Below, piece after piece: positions 9,970-21,211 of a stretch of DNA of 64,000 nt. Below the pieces are notes generated by a model. It ran no database searches and had not been told where the DNA came from. It saw only the letters and a program-made list of their open reading frames with translations. Location of the stretch: contig OZ017797.1 in the NCBI GenBank assembly GCA_963969395.1, forward strand, positions 6,820,001 to 6,884,000. Reading direction: 5' to 3'. The first letter of the stretch is position 1; every line of letters begins with the position of its first letter. Source of the stretch: Pseudoscleropodium purum (Eukaryota > Streptophyta > Bryopsida > Hypnales > Brachytheciaceae). Position numbers and translations under genes: made by a program.

Positions 9970-12900
9970 CTAGTCCTTCGGAATAAAAGCTTTCTTGGCC
10001 TACAACAGCATAACCTTGTTAAAGCATTTTCCTGAGCATAATAGATAAATATTCATTCACAATAGATATATTCAGTACATTACGAAGGCACTAATTAAAA
10101 AAAGACTGCTCCAGCCAAATCGAACCTGCTCCACAGTTATAAACATGATGACGTTCCAGGAACCAAGTCGACCAAAGTTGGGCCAGAATCCCTTATAAAA
10201 AGCTCCGGCACCCTGCACACAGCAACCACCACATCTGTCTTAACTTGTGATTGGGGAGGCTAGTCAATGATGGTTCAACTTGAAAGGAGCTACAAATATC
10301 TTGGGCCCAAACCAACTATTATAAGCAAGCGTCGTTACTGCCGACCATTGTGCAGTTAAAGTGAAAATCATACTGTTCTAAAATGTTATGAGGGTTGAAG
10401 CTTCGTAATGAAAATCAATCATGCATGGAAGAAATGAAAAGTTTAAGAGAGGAGTTGAAGGGTGTCGAGGCACGGACATCATTTTTAAATGTCTGAACAA
10501 AACAATCAATTGTGCCCTTGTATGCGCCCTGTCCTCCTCCCATCATTCTGGACTTGACCTGCAGCACAACAGCAAAATTAATTTAACAATAAAAGTCAGA
10601 AAATGAAATGAATCCCCGCTTCATGGTCAGCCTGCCAAAACCCAAAGGTCTAGCATGCTTGAAATTCGGCAAAAACCTGTGGAATGATACCATTTTAAAA
10701 GGTCTTTCAGGGAAGATTTATGTCAGTGGAAAGACACGAACCACGTCGACAGGAGAGCCCACGCAGACAGCAATGAATCCTGCTCCTAATCCTGAGAGTA
10801 TGTGAGTAATAACGTTGTCTGTAAAGCCAGGGAGCTTCAATAATGTCTGCAGTCCACAAAATGTCACATCAGCACAAAGAAAGGTCTCCATGAACATTCT
10901 CACTCACATTATAAAAGGAATAAAACAAAATTGGACATCCTCTGACATCATAGGCTCATAGTAGCTAGGGTAGACAGGACTCATCTCACCTGCTTGACCT
11001 GGTCATAACTAGCCAGTTCGGCAGCATTGATGATGGCGTTACGAGCAACGTTCGGACCAAGTCCCGTCCACAATTTAGTAAAACCTTCCTGAAAACGAAA
11101 GTCGAAGGATTTAGGCCAGCAAGAAATCAGCACACGATAGAAGCGACAGCGCTGGCCTGGAGAATCAGGTTTCAAAACTTTACAGAGGTCCAGTACTTCC
11201 AAGAAAAGAAGAATCAGAGTCACCCAATTTGGTAACAAACCTACAAGAATCGCAAGGTTTGAAACCTCCTTTTTAATTATAACTCCAAGCTACTTACGCA
11301 GCAGCCACAATTCAATCAAAGGAAGTATGGCATTTTGACAGAAAAGACGAAGAAATGAATGAGAGCGTACCTGTTTGATAATGGTGGAGTATGCATTCAT
11401 GGCGCCGCTGTACCGACGAGGCACACCCGGCGCGAGCTTGCCCTCCGACTGGAGCCGCACTTTCACGAGATCCGTAGGACTTGCCACACAAATGGCCAAT
11501 GCCCCTGTCGTTGAATCCACCCATGGTTTTCAGAGACCAACAAAAATGAAAATAAAACAAGGCAAAAAAGATTTCTTGAAAAAGGTTAACGGAGACAATA
11601 CTCGTTACAAGCCGATTGGAAGCAAAAAATGTAAATGAAATGATTTGGAGAGCATGGATCTGACCTGTGGTAAGACCAGCAGCAATCTTCTTCACCAGCG
11701 GAGCATCTCCGACGTGGTCTTTTCCAATGTACACATTCTTTACCTGAATACAAACCATTGATATAAGAAAAAGAAAAAAACGAATTATCATTAACCAATT
11801 ATTGATTGACAAGAATCTAGACATAACGTATTCACTTTTGCAAGTTTTCCGACGTGGTCTTTTCCAATGTACACATTCTTTACCTGAGTACAAACCATTG
11901 ATATAAGAAAAAAAAGAAACGAATATTATCCAATTATTGCTTGACAAGACAGTCTTCATTTTCGCAAGTTTTCGTTCTATCTAAACATGAACTGATTCAG
12001 AACCTTGCACAAATATCATGAAGCATCAAGTGATCAAACTAGTCACATCACTGAAAATAGACAAAATTGTTTTTAAGCGTACTTCGGTGTACTTCATCTG
12101 TTCAAATACCTATTGAAAACAGTAATCGTCCACCCACTGGATGCCGGCTTTATTAGGGCTTAAGCGAATCTCTACTTCAGGAGCCATGAATTAGGTGCAA
12201 AGAAGATTGTTTACCGGTTCGTAAAGCCCAATTCTTAGCCCGCCAAACAGGCACTGGCGATGAAGCCCTGGAACAATGCCCTTCCACAGGGAGGCCACTC
12301 CTTCTTCTCTGGCGATGGTAGACATGGTCCCGAACATTCCTCTGTACTTGGGCACCACATTGACTTCGCCTGCCAGGGCTTTCCCTTGCAGCTGCAACCT
12401 CACCTTGGCTGTATCTAGCGGGATGGTACATGTCTGTCATCAACCATTGCATACTTGTTAGCTTTCCATATCACTCAAAACATTGACAAATCCAAAGAAA
12501 ACGCCCCACTCTTCCGAGTATGGGTGGACGCCCTACCTAGCATTAAAACATACATGTTCTCATCATGACATTAGATTCTACAGAAGTAGATGCAAGATCA
12601 TTAGTGCAGAGTCAACAATTCTCGAAATAAAGTGGCTCACATTAGATAGACTTAAGAGTACAATACAATCAGAGGTTTAATCATTCTTGCTGCAGCGATA
12701 TGTCAGTGTACCCTAATGCAGCACAATGCCTAACGCAACAATTTCTATAACCGTCTACTTAAGCAGCAAACACGAACAAGTACGAGTCACTTGAAAACGA
12801 GTACTCGCAGCCCCGGAACTTCAACACCTCACCCAAAGTAACCCAAAGCCCACAAAGCAATTGCGAAAATCTTACGCACGCCAAAACCATTAGATCGTCG

Positions 12901-13090
12901 AATCGCACAAAAACCCACAACCCAAACCAAATAGTACAAGCAGAATCTAATCCCCCAACACGGTAAACAGGAGTCAAGAAATCGGTCAAGAAATCGGTAC
13001 CTCCGCCCAGCAAGCGCTGAAAGCGCTGGCCAAGAAGGTGCCATAGAGCGGGATGGCTTTGGCGTTGGGCTTGGCCTCTCCCCCCGTCAT
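9970..13090 (-). CDS. UCP1: Mitochondrial uncoupling protein (plant UCP1/PUMP type)
   Basis: Nine exons in coding order: 13090-13001, 12433-12215, 11743-11665, 11504-11371, 11088-10990, 10846-10742, 10558-10478, 10212-10126 and 9999-9970. They give 307 residues, matching the usual length of about 306. It is a mitochondrial inner-membrane carrier of the SLC25 family; plant UCPs dissipate the proton gradient and exchange dicarboxylates and amino acids. The three repeats carry the Px[D/E]xx[K/R] signatures PLDTAK (35-40), PTDLVK (139-144) and PVDVVK (239-244). UCP hallmarks include [18 protein letters not shown] and the C-terminal [13 protein letters not shown]. The last exon encodes only AKKAFIPKD and stop. 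Introns after PVDV and after VEQ use GTTCG donors, whereas the other introns use commoner GT contexts. Phases agree across all nine exons, so the gene looks functional. Confidence 0.95.
11705..11985 (-). repeat. 140-bp tandem duplication copying part of UCP exon 3 and its acceptor
   Basis: The segment from 'ccgacgtggtcttttccaatg' through 'ttctttacctga' and on to 'ttgacaaga' occurs twice, offset by 140 bp (11709 and 11849). On the minus strand the extra copy places an acceptor plus the first half of exon 3 inside intron 2, upstream of the real exon. Its sequence differs slightly at the acceptor (tactcag against tattcag). Confidence 0.8.
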
Positions 13091-13390
13091 GGCGATTGCT
13101 ACAACAGATTGAAGACACAATCACGAGAAGGAAACCGATAGAAAACAAGGTTTGGGAACAAAGAAAAAAGATGTGTAATAGCTGATGAGCCTTGTTTTCT
13201 CCAAATTGTGCAAATGGGGAACTGGTGTTCGATCTGTTGCGATCTAGAGTCAGGGGATTGGAGGGCTTGTTTGGGGGAGATGGGATGAAGAATTGGTTCC
13301 ACGTTTCTCGATTTGATGTCAGGCGTTGAATTGAATTGGTATTCTCGTGATTCTGATTCTGGTGTGAGCAGATGCGGCGTCACCGAGGAG
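13091..13390 (-). promoter_or_regulatory. Probable 5' leader and proximal promoter of the UCP gene
   Basis: The sequence upstream of the UCP ATG (13090) is free of AT-rich repeats and more GC-balanced than the DNA beyond about 13.6 kb. No TATA box or defined motif can be assigned with confidence. Confidence 0.3.
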
Positions 13391-14080
13391 TCATCGCCAG
13401 TTTGCCACGCTCGTGAGGCTCGTCATTTAGGTCGAATCCACAAGCCACGACGAAGGAATGTGCAACCAGAGTCTTCACATGGAATGTACACGATGCATTC
13501 ATTTCAGGCGGCTATGTGCATCCAAGATTTGCATTTGTTTTGGGTAGTGGAAGAAGCGATCTTTGTTGGAGTGATGCAGTTGTTTACATTTGTAGAAGTG
13601 GATGAAATGGATGAAACGTGAAAAATGCAGATGAAAGTTGAATTATTTATTCAAAAAATGTACATTCATCTAAAAAGAGCAATATTGCATTGTCCTATGA
13701 ATATGTAGCAATTCAATAATTTTCCAACTAATATTCCCTCAACAAATTGTATGTCTTTTGAAAATGTCTCTCAAAAAAATACATGTTTGATAGATTTGGA
13801 TGCTAAAATAAGGTTGTAATTCTTTGTATTGTATTTGGTGATCAAGGTTGGCATTTCTCAATAAATAAATAAAAATTGAAGTTGGGAATGTGATTGAGTA
13901 GATGCTTGACTCCTTTATTGTCATGAATTGAGCCACTCCACTGCTTGGCTTGCAAACTAGCCTTAACCTTTAGACAATAATCCCACATGAGTGGAAGAAA
14001 TTCTCTATGATACTAAAAATTTATTTTATAATGGTTGTTGAAAGGAATAGTCACTATAGAAATTAAAATCTCTTTTGTGT
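13391..14080. other. Intergenic, nothing recognised
   Basis: The first 230 bp are GC-balanced with an open frame of about 100 codons (13313-13621) lacking any family resemblance. Beyond that the DNA is AT-rich. Confidence 0.35.
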
Positions 14081-14083
14081 ACA

Positions 14084-14252
14084 GTATATGGGAAGTTTTG
14101 ATAGATTCCATTTGGATCAATGATGCAAAAGTTATAAAGTGTAATGTTTTGTAGTCCAAAATTGAAGAGTTACTACAATATATAGGAAGTTTTGATAGAT
14201 TCCATTTGGATCAATGATGCAAAAGTTATAAAGTATAATGTTTTGTAGTCAA
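14084..14252 (+). repeat. Two-copy direct repeat, ~98 bp period
   Basis: 'ggaagttttgatagattcc', 'atttggatcaatgatgcaaa' and 'agttataaagt(g/a)taatgttt' occur at about 14091 and again about 98 bp later, nearly identical. The spacer is not repeated. Confidence 0.8.
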
Positions 14253-16994
14253 TTTGAGCACCATCTTGAAAAAAATAATGCATTGGTTTTGTTTCATAGT
14301 TCAATTCTCACAACAATTTCCAAAAGTAATATTTAATTAGATTTTGTTTGTTAACTAAATCCAAATATTAGAAAAACTTCACTAGGGTCAAGCCACACTC
14401 AAAGGTACCAATACCATTACTTTACTAAGCTTAAGTCTAGAACCTTTTTTGAACTTTTAAAGCTCTAAATTCTTTAATCTTTTAATTTATTAAATTAAAA
14501 ATAGTAGTACCATGCATCCCATTAATAAGTTCAAGAAAAAATTTCATAGGTAAAATCCTTAAAAAGAATATAAATCACCAATTGTAAGGCTAAATTTAGT
14601 ATTTATATTACAATATAGCACTTTGATAAGATATTTTCATCCAAATTTTTATATTTTTCAAGCATACAACTATTAAGAAGGATTTTTAGTGATTAAATCT
14701 TGGACACAACATAGTATAATTTTTTAATTAATTAATTGATTTTTGACAAATTATTGATTTATTCTAAAAGAATTTAAACATGAAATTCTAAAAATAGCTT
14801 ATATAGGGTCTTAGACGTGAATAATATGTACGGAGTACATTTTTGTTTTAATATAATCAACATTTAGATTATCTTTTATATTGAAAATGATGTTCACATT
14901 TTTTTACTTTTGAATATTATAGAAAATGAAAAAGTATTCAAACTATAGCAAAAGAATCATTTTCTATTCTATTATATGATTATTTATACATGTGATTTTT
15001 TGGGATTCACTCACATTATTATTCATTAGAAATTAAACCCCTTTTCTACCATTGAAAAACTTAACAATCCAATATTTAAACTTCGATTTGAACTTTAATA
15101 AAGAATTTTTTATTTTTTCATGAATAAAAAAATATAAGTCTTAACATGACTTGAAATACTAGTCAAAAAAGACTAAACTACTTATAATTAATAGATTAGC
15201 TTGAAAAACAATAGCTAAAAAGAATTACATTGTAGATTTTCCTAGGTCTAATCCCTTTTTTGGTGGCACTGAGTGGAATTTGACCCACTGATGATATATT
15301 ACACTTCCATCTAAGAACTATTAACACTTTAGCTTTTCCATCCATCTTTTACCTAGTTCTAAATTCAATCATTTTTCAAAGAATAGAAACCAAGGGGATT
15401 TGTTTTGTACATTCTCAACTCAATTTTCCAACATGATTTTCTAAAAAAAAATGTCTTTAGTGGGGAAAAAAATATGTGAAGAAGATTGAAAGACTTATTA
15501 TCTAGTATTACAAAATGCAAAAAATCATTTTATACTTTTCAATTTAAACATTATTTTTTTGCAATTTCTAACAATACAAAACTTGCACAAATATGTGTGG
15601 ATAAAAACTTTGCTTTAGATGATTTTTCAAATTCAAACACTTTAAAAAATGCTCATTGTGGTCTGTTTTAAGGGATATTTAAGGGTCACTTCCCAAGAAA
15701 AAATATTCTATAGGTAAAGCAAGTGGGTAAGGGGCTCGTTGGTTGATGCACATAGTTTATGGTTGCCATCATGTATAATCTTTTTTTATTGGTAGTAACA
15801 TTCTTGAAAAAGGAGCTACTAAAGTCTTTATACAACATTGTTGTACACAATAATATAAATATTTGGATAATAGCTACAATTTATAGACAAGCCTCAATTC
15901 ATGATTTCTATCTATGTGAAAGAAGACTCCACTCATGGGAAACAAAAGGTCTCCTACTTTGAATTTTGAGAGTGTTATGGTCTACATTCATTGATTGCAA
16001 GACTTTGATTATAATCTTTCATTACTCCAATCTTTGTAAAATGTAAAAACTGATATACATGTTTCATTTTATTCATAATTACATTTAATTAAAAAAAATC
16101 AAATGTTTTAAGTCTATAAATTTAGAGATACAACCCCTCAAAGTCATTCTACTAGAGAAAAAATTCATGCTAATTTTTACTCTAAATTGAACTTTGATTG
16201 AAATATCTCAAAATTCAAGCTATCAAATTCTTTGAAAATTTGGAACTAAACTAGTTCAATTGCATTAAACAAGATTCTACAATTAGATTTAGAAAGGAAA
16301 TTCTAAAAATTATTCTATGTTGATTTCAAAAACAATACTTATTGGTGATTTGGGAACAAGAACCACTTAGCGGTCCTTAAAAACAAGGGCCACTTAGACA
16401 TGGGAAATGACTACAAAAAGACCCCACTAGTAATCATAATCCTCATTTAGGTCTTCTAGTGGGTCATTTCTTTAGTCTATAGAACCAATATGCTCTAAGC
16501 ACTTTTTCTTCAAGTGTGTATTTAGAAGTACTTAGGATTAGTATTTTTCTCAAAAAAGAATATGAAATTTTTTCTTTCATTTATTTTCAACACAAATCTT
16601 CAAAATAATATTTAAAATGCACAAATTGTGAAATACATATGTTTTTTTCTAAAAAATTTGAAAGATGATACTTCATTATTGGGGAGGACTAAAAAATACT
16701 TTGTTTGAAATTCAACCATATGGATTCTTTGATCAATGGGGATTCTCACTCCAAAATTTCAAAAAGACACATTTTCTTGACTTACTTAGCTCAAAGATTC
16801 TACAATTAGATCACACTTGAATTGATCAAGATATAAACCCCTAAAGGACCATAAGGCCACTACATGACTTTTGCAACTATATTTGAAGAAAACTTGATAC
16901 ACTCACTTCACTAACCACTTGCGAATAACAAAAATATCCTAGATGAACTTTTTTTGTTGAATTTGTTGGTGCAATTTGATCGAGAAATGATCAA
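14253..16994. other. AT-rich intergenic DNA
   Basis: No gene is supported. A single TTAA-family-like end, AAACCCCTAAAGGACC, lies at about 16836 without a visible partner. Confidence 0.4.
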
Positions 16995-17376
16995 GTAAGG
17001 TAGAAGTACTTGTTTTGGATAACTTAAGCATTTCAGACTAGATGATGTGGGAAATTTATGGGGAACCGAATTCAGTGTGTGCAAAAATAAGGTTGTGGAA
17101 CAATGCTAAAAAAAAATGAAATTTTTCTCCAAAAATAAATATTTTATTGAATGTAAAAGTAGATTTTGCACCCATACCCATTCTAGTTTTATAGACTCAT
17201 CTATTGTGGTTAGCTTTGGCACTTCTCCCTAGGCCAAGAAGGAAGAGAGATGAATGGACAAGAAGGTACAAACCAAGAATTTTTTTCAATGACCATTGCA
17301 TCCAATTGTTGTCCACAATAGGTTAGCCTACAAAGCAATTACAAGGGGCATGTCCGAAATAGGTACTTCTACCTTA
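16995..17376. mobile_element. MITE with TAAGGTAGAAGTAC terminal inverted repeats
   Basis: The left end TAAGGTAGAAGTACTT (16995) and the right end AGGTACTTCTACCTTA (ending 17376) are inverted copies matching at 15 of 16 bases. The element is 382 bp with no coding capacity. Other members with the same TAAGGTAGA start are at 19833-20331 and 49982-50374. The superfamily is not assigned. Confidence 0.65.
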
Positions 17377-19570
17377 TGCAATTTTTGGTGAATTTTTGAG
17401 AATGGAAAAGATGCTCTGGGCTATCACTTCACATCCTCATATCTTTTTTTCTACACCTCAAAATTATTTGAAAAAAATCATACATCAATATCATGATGAT
17501 ATATACCCATGGAAAAAATCAGAGTTTTTGGAGCACTTTTGACCATTCCCATTTCAAAGTATGTACAAAGTATTGCCTAATAGTATTTCATTAATCTTGT
17601 CAATGGTGGCATTTTCTCAAAAACTATGTGATTTTCTTGATCTTTTTTCATAGGTAAGTTACCTAAGTCTTCTTTCATTTCAATTGTAGCAATCATCAAA
17701 ATTATTCCCCACAAACAAGGAATTATACTTGTTACAAGAGCTAGTTAAAAAAACAAGAGCTATACTCAAACACCCTCCATCTTTTACGGGTTAAAAAAGA
17801 TTAAGATTTGAGAATTTGGAAAAAGTATTTTGGAGCATTCATTTGGTGCAAGTACTTATTGAATTCATCCTTTCTTTATTTGAAAAATCAAACATGAGGA
17901 AGGTAAGTCTATAGAATTGAGATCACTACCTTACTGCAACACTATCTACCCTTCATCTTTATCTTCATTTTTGAACCAAAATCTTAGGTTACGGCATTCA
18001 TTTTCAATGCTATAGTCTAAACCAACTTTGAAAACATTTAGATATAGGAAGTTCAAAATGTACAACTTGCATACATAAATGCAAGAAACAATGAGAGGTA
18101 CACCATGAACTTGAACTTTACAAATTCATAGTATCTTCATTTATATTAAAAAAATTATCAATTTTTTAAAAATTCATGATTTTCAATTGCCAATGTGTTA
18201 AAAATGATTTCATGTATTGATTCTACCTCAAAATATACGAAATTGCTTAAAGTAACAAGAATAGGTGCCTCCATCTTAAAATTGTCATTTTTGTCTTATT
18301 CATGTGACCCAAATCTCATAAGACAAGAATGACTATTGTATTAGATTATGAAATAAAGTATGGTGCAGATAATGACATAATTAGGTGGGGTTTGCAAGTA
18401 TAGTGGCTAAAATAAGCATTCATACCTAGATTCATAAACTTTAAAAGTTGCAATAACTAATTGAAAAATTAGATTTTCACAACAAATTTTAGACATATAG
18501 AAGTACAAGAAACAAACTTGTATAAAATGATTTTTCAAAAAAATTTAAATATTTTTTAATTTTCTATAATCAAATTTGCTAGTGAATTTTTTTAATAGAA
18601 GCAAATTTTTTTCAAGATTCTTTAGTAAGTGGAATGAAAATTCTTTTTCAAATTTTATAGTAAGAATTTCATGAATTAAAAAAATTTATTGAGTGAATAT
18701 TACCAACTAAAATATAAATTCAATATATTTATGGTTATTATAATTCACTATAAAAATCTTCAAAAAATAATAATATAGAATATATAGAATATTTTATATA
18801 CTTTTCTAATTTTCCACAAATTTTTGGAGAATTTTAGAATAAATTATGATATCTTAAATATTTGGATTCATATTTTAGTTAATAATATTTCACTTGATAA
18901 AACTTTCAAGTTTGTGAAATTCTTGGTAGAAAATTCGAATAAGAATTTTCATTCTACTTATTAAAGACTCTTGAAAAATATTACTATCTTCCCTTGAAAG
19001 TCTTTTTACTAATAAATTTGATTAAATTATAAAATTATAAAATTAATTTTATGCATTTGTTTTACTTGTACCATAATATGTCCAAATTTTGTTTAAATTC
19101 TCTAACCCTTCAATTAGCAATGGCAATTTTTATAAGTGTCCGAGCATTTAATTTGAGAATTTATGTACATGTCTTCAAGATGAGTACCCTCCCAACCGCA
19201 ACTTTTTGCCTAGTTATTATTATCAAATTTGTCAAATTTTCATATTTTCCTTGTTGATACTAGAAAAGAGGTTCCAATGCATTAAAGAATATGACACTTG
19301 GATACCATATAGAAAAGTTGTAAAGGAACAAAGATTGGTTCTAAACAATTTCTTCAATATAGGTACATAATTAATTTAGAAGATGTACACAGGGCAAAGA
19401 TGGCAATTTAAGATCAATGGCACATTTAAGGGGTTCTTTTTTTAGTTTTTTTATATTGAGAATTTGACTAAGAATTGAACAAGGATTTGTTGGCAAAGAA
19501 ATGTACATCTATCTTTTATTACAATTTTTAAACATACAATCAATACCAATCACATTTATAGTTGTGCAAT
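17377..19570. other. AT-rich intergenic DNA
   Basis: Long AT-rich stretch with only short frames. No terminal repeats or coding similarity recognised. Confidence 0.4.
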
Positions 19571-19720
19571 GAACCAAATGTAGGGACCATTTTGCCCCGC
19601 ATTCTATTGCTAGGGAAAACAAAGGAATTTTTTATTTACCATTTATGATAAAATTTGCAAATTTTGAGTTCATATTTGCAATCAAAGAACCTAAATTAGA
19701 TACAAGAGGTGTAGAAAATA
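19571..19720 (+). repeat. Partial copy of the GGGAGGATTGACCC MITE family (interior)
   Basis: 'gaattttttatttaccattt' and 'catatttgcaatcaaagaac' match the interior of the complete element at 32.22-32.44 kb. The terminal repeats have diverged beyond recognition. Confidence 0.45.
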
Positions 19721-19832
19721 GATTAATCAAGCACAAATTTTATTTTATTTTATTTTTACATTCATCCTTGGTTGGAATCCAAATTGGACTTCATGCACAA
19801 CTATAAGCACCATTGTCAATACTAAGTGTAGA

Positions 19833-20331
19833 TAAGGTAGAAACACCCATAAGTAACACCTAAAGAAAATCTAAAAAAATTTCTCTGACACTTGAAAAAA
19901 ACCTAAATCCAAATGCAACTAGATCCAAAGTAGATAGGTGGGGTTCCAAGAAGTTTTCACTATCATGAGCGTAAGACCTAAATCCAAATGCAACTAGATC
20001 CAAAATAGATAGGTGGAGTTCCAAGAAGTTTTCACTATCATGAGGGCAAGGCTTGCATTGGCCAATCACTTGCGCATGATTCAAGCTTAGAGTGTGTCCC
20101 TTTTCGATGTTTTCATGCCCACTTTGGTATTAGTCTAGTGTCAATAGTAGGTGCACCTATGTAGTTGTTTCCAAAAATCTGCATTATACTCATATAAGCT
20201 TGGAAAAATATGAAACCAATTTTGTTAGTTTCCTAAACCATTTTCTAACAAGGACATATCATTTTATTTTGTAGCTACCCTCAAGATCTGCAAATCTTGA
20301 ATAAATGTCACATTTAGGTGTTTCTACCTTA
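19833..20331. mobile_element. MITE with TAAGGTAGAAACACC terminal inverted repeats
   Basis: TAAGGTAGAAACACC at 19833 and its perfect inverse GGTGTTTCTACCTTA ending at 20331 bound a 499-bp element without a gene. Inside, a 75-bp unit is tandemly duplicated (19901-19975 and 19976-20050; 'cctaaatccaaatgcaacta'). Confidence 0.7.
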
Positions 20332-21211
20332 CAATAATTTTTGCTCCCATTCAGGTCCCACCGTCATTCGGACTTGCTGTAGGCTATATAGCATACTAGC
20401 GCAGGTGTTTAGAATAACAATCTCTAAAAGACTTCGGAAGCAATCCCCCCCTGCAGATACCGAGGCAAAATTCTTGAGAAGATCAAAACTGAAAACTCCC
20501 AGAACAAAAGGTTTGGGACTCAGCAGCACAAGGTCGTCACATGCCAGATTTAGAAGGAAGATTTGAAGCAATATCAGCCAAGGCTCACTAGGATCACATG
20601 AAACCTCCAAACTCCAAATCTGCTTCTATTGACTCTTCCCACGAGCGAATTGAAAAATGCACGTACCCAACCTCATGACAAGTACAGGACTACAGGTCGG
20701 AGAGAATGACACATTCAAGTATTAAAATCTATAAAACAGCTCCGTGAATTACTCAGTTTGATGACATATCCACAGAACCGTTGTTAACTTATTCTAATCT
20801 GCAGACCTAGTCAAGTGGATTGATATTGCCACCTCATATTATGGAAAGATCACACCGTTTCTTGCATGACGCGTGAGAATCACATCTACAAATAATATAT
20901 AAAGACTTGATGATCAATGAACTCCGTACAGACTGAAATCCCATAAACAGGATCAGTTAAGATGCGACTAAGATAAGCCGCTCTCCAAGGGTTAATTAAA
21001 ACGGCTTCTCTGTTTACAGCAGCTGAAGCAAAGTTGAATGTCCAACCAGGCCAGTTTCATTCTTAGCAGAATCTAAGAAGTACTGGTGTAATGTGGAAGA
21101 AACGAGGACCCTCATGGCTTAGGTCAAACGGCATACTAAACGAATAAGAGTTTCCATTGCCCACAACAGTCGCATAATTCAAGGATTCGACCAAGAAAGA
21201 AAGCCTGCACT
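20332..21211. other. 3' flank of the SecY pseudogene, nothing coding recognised
   Basis: GC-balanced sequence unlike the AT-rich DNA on its left, so probably former 3' untranslated region and flank of the SecY gene copy. The roughly 90-codon frames at 20.33-20.61 kb show no family signature. Confidence 0.35.

Noticed and set aside
10072..10125. Read-through C terminus of UCP after VEQ (stop at 10072)
   Set aside because: The family ends LEQAKK.. and a spliced exon at 9999-9970 supplies AKKAFIPKD; the read-through residues have no family match.
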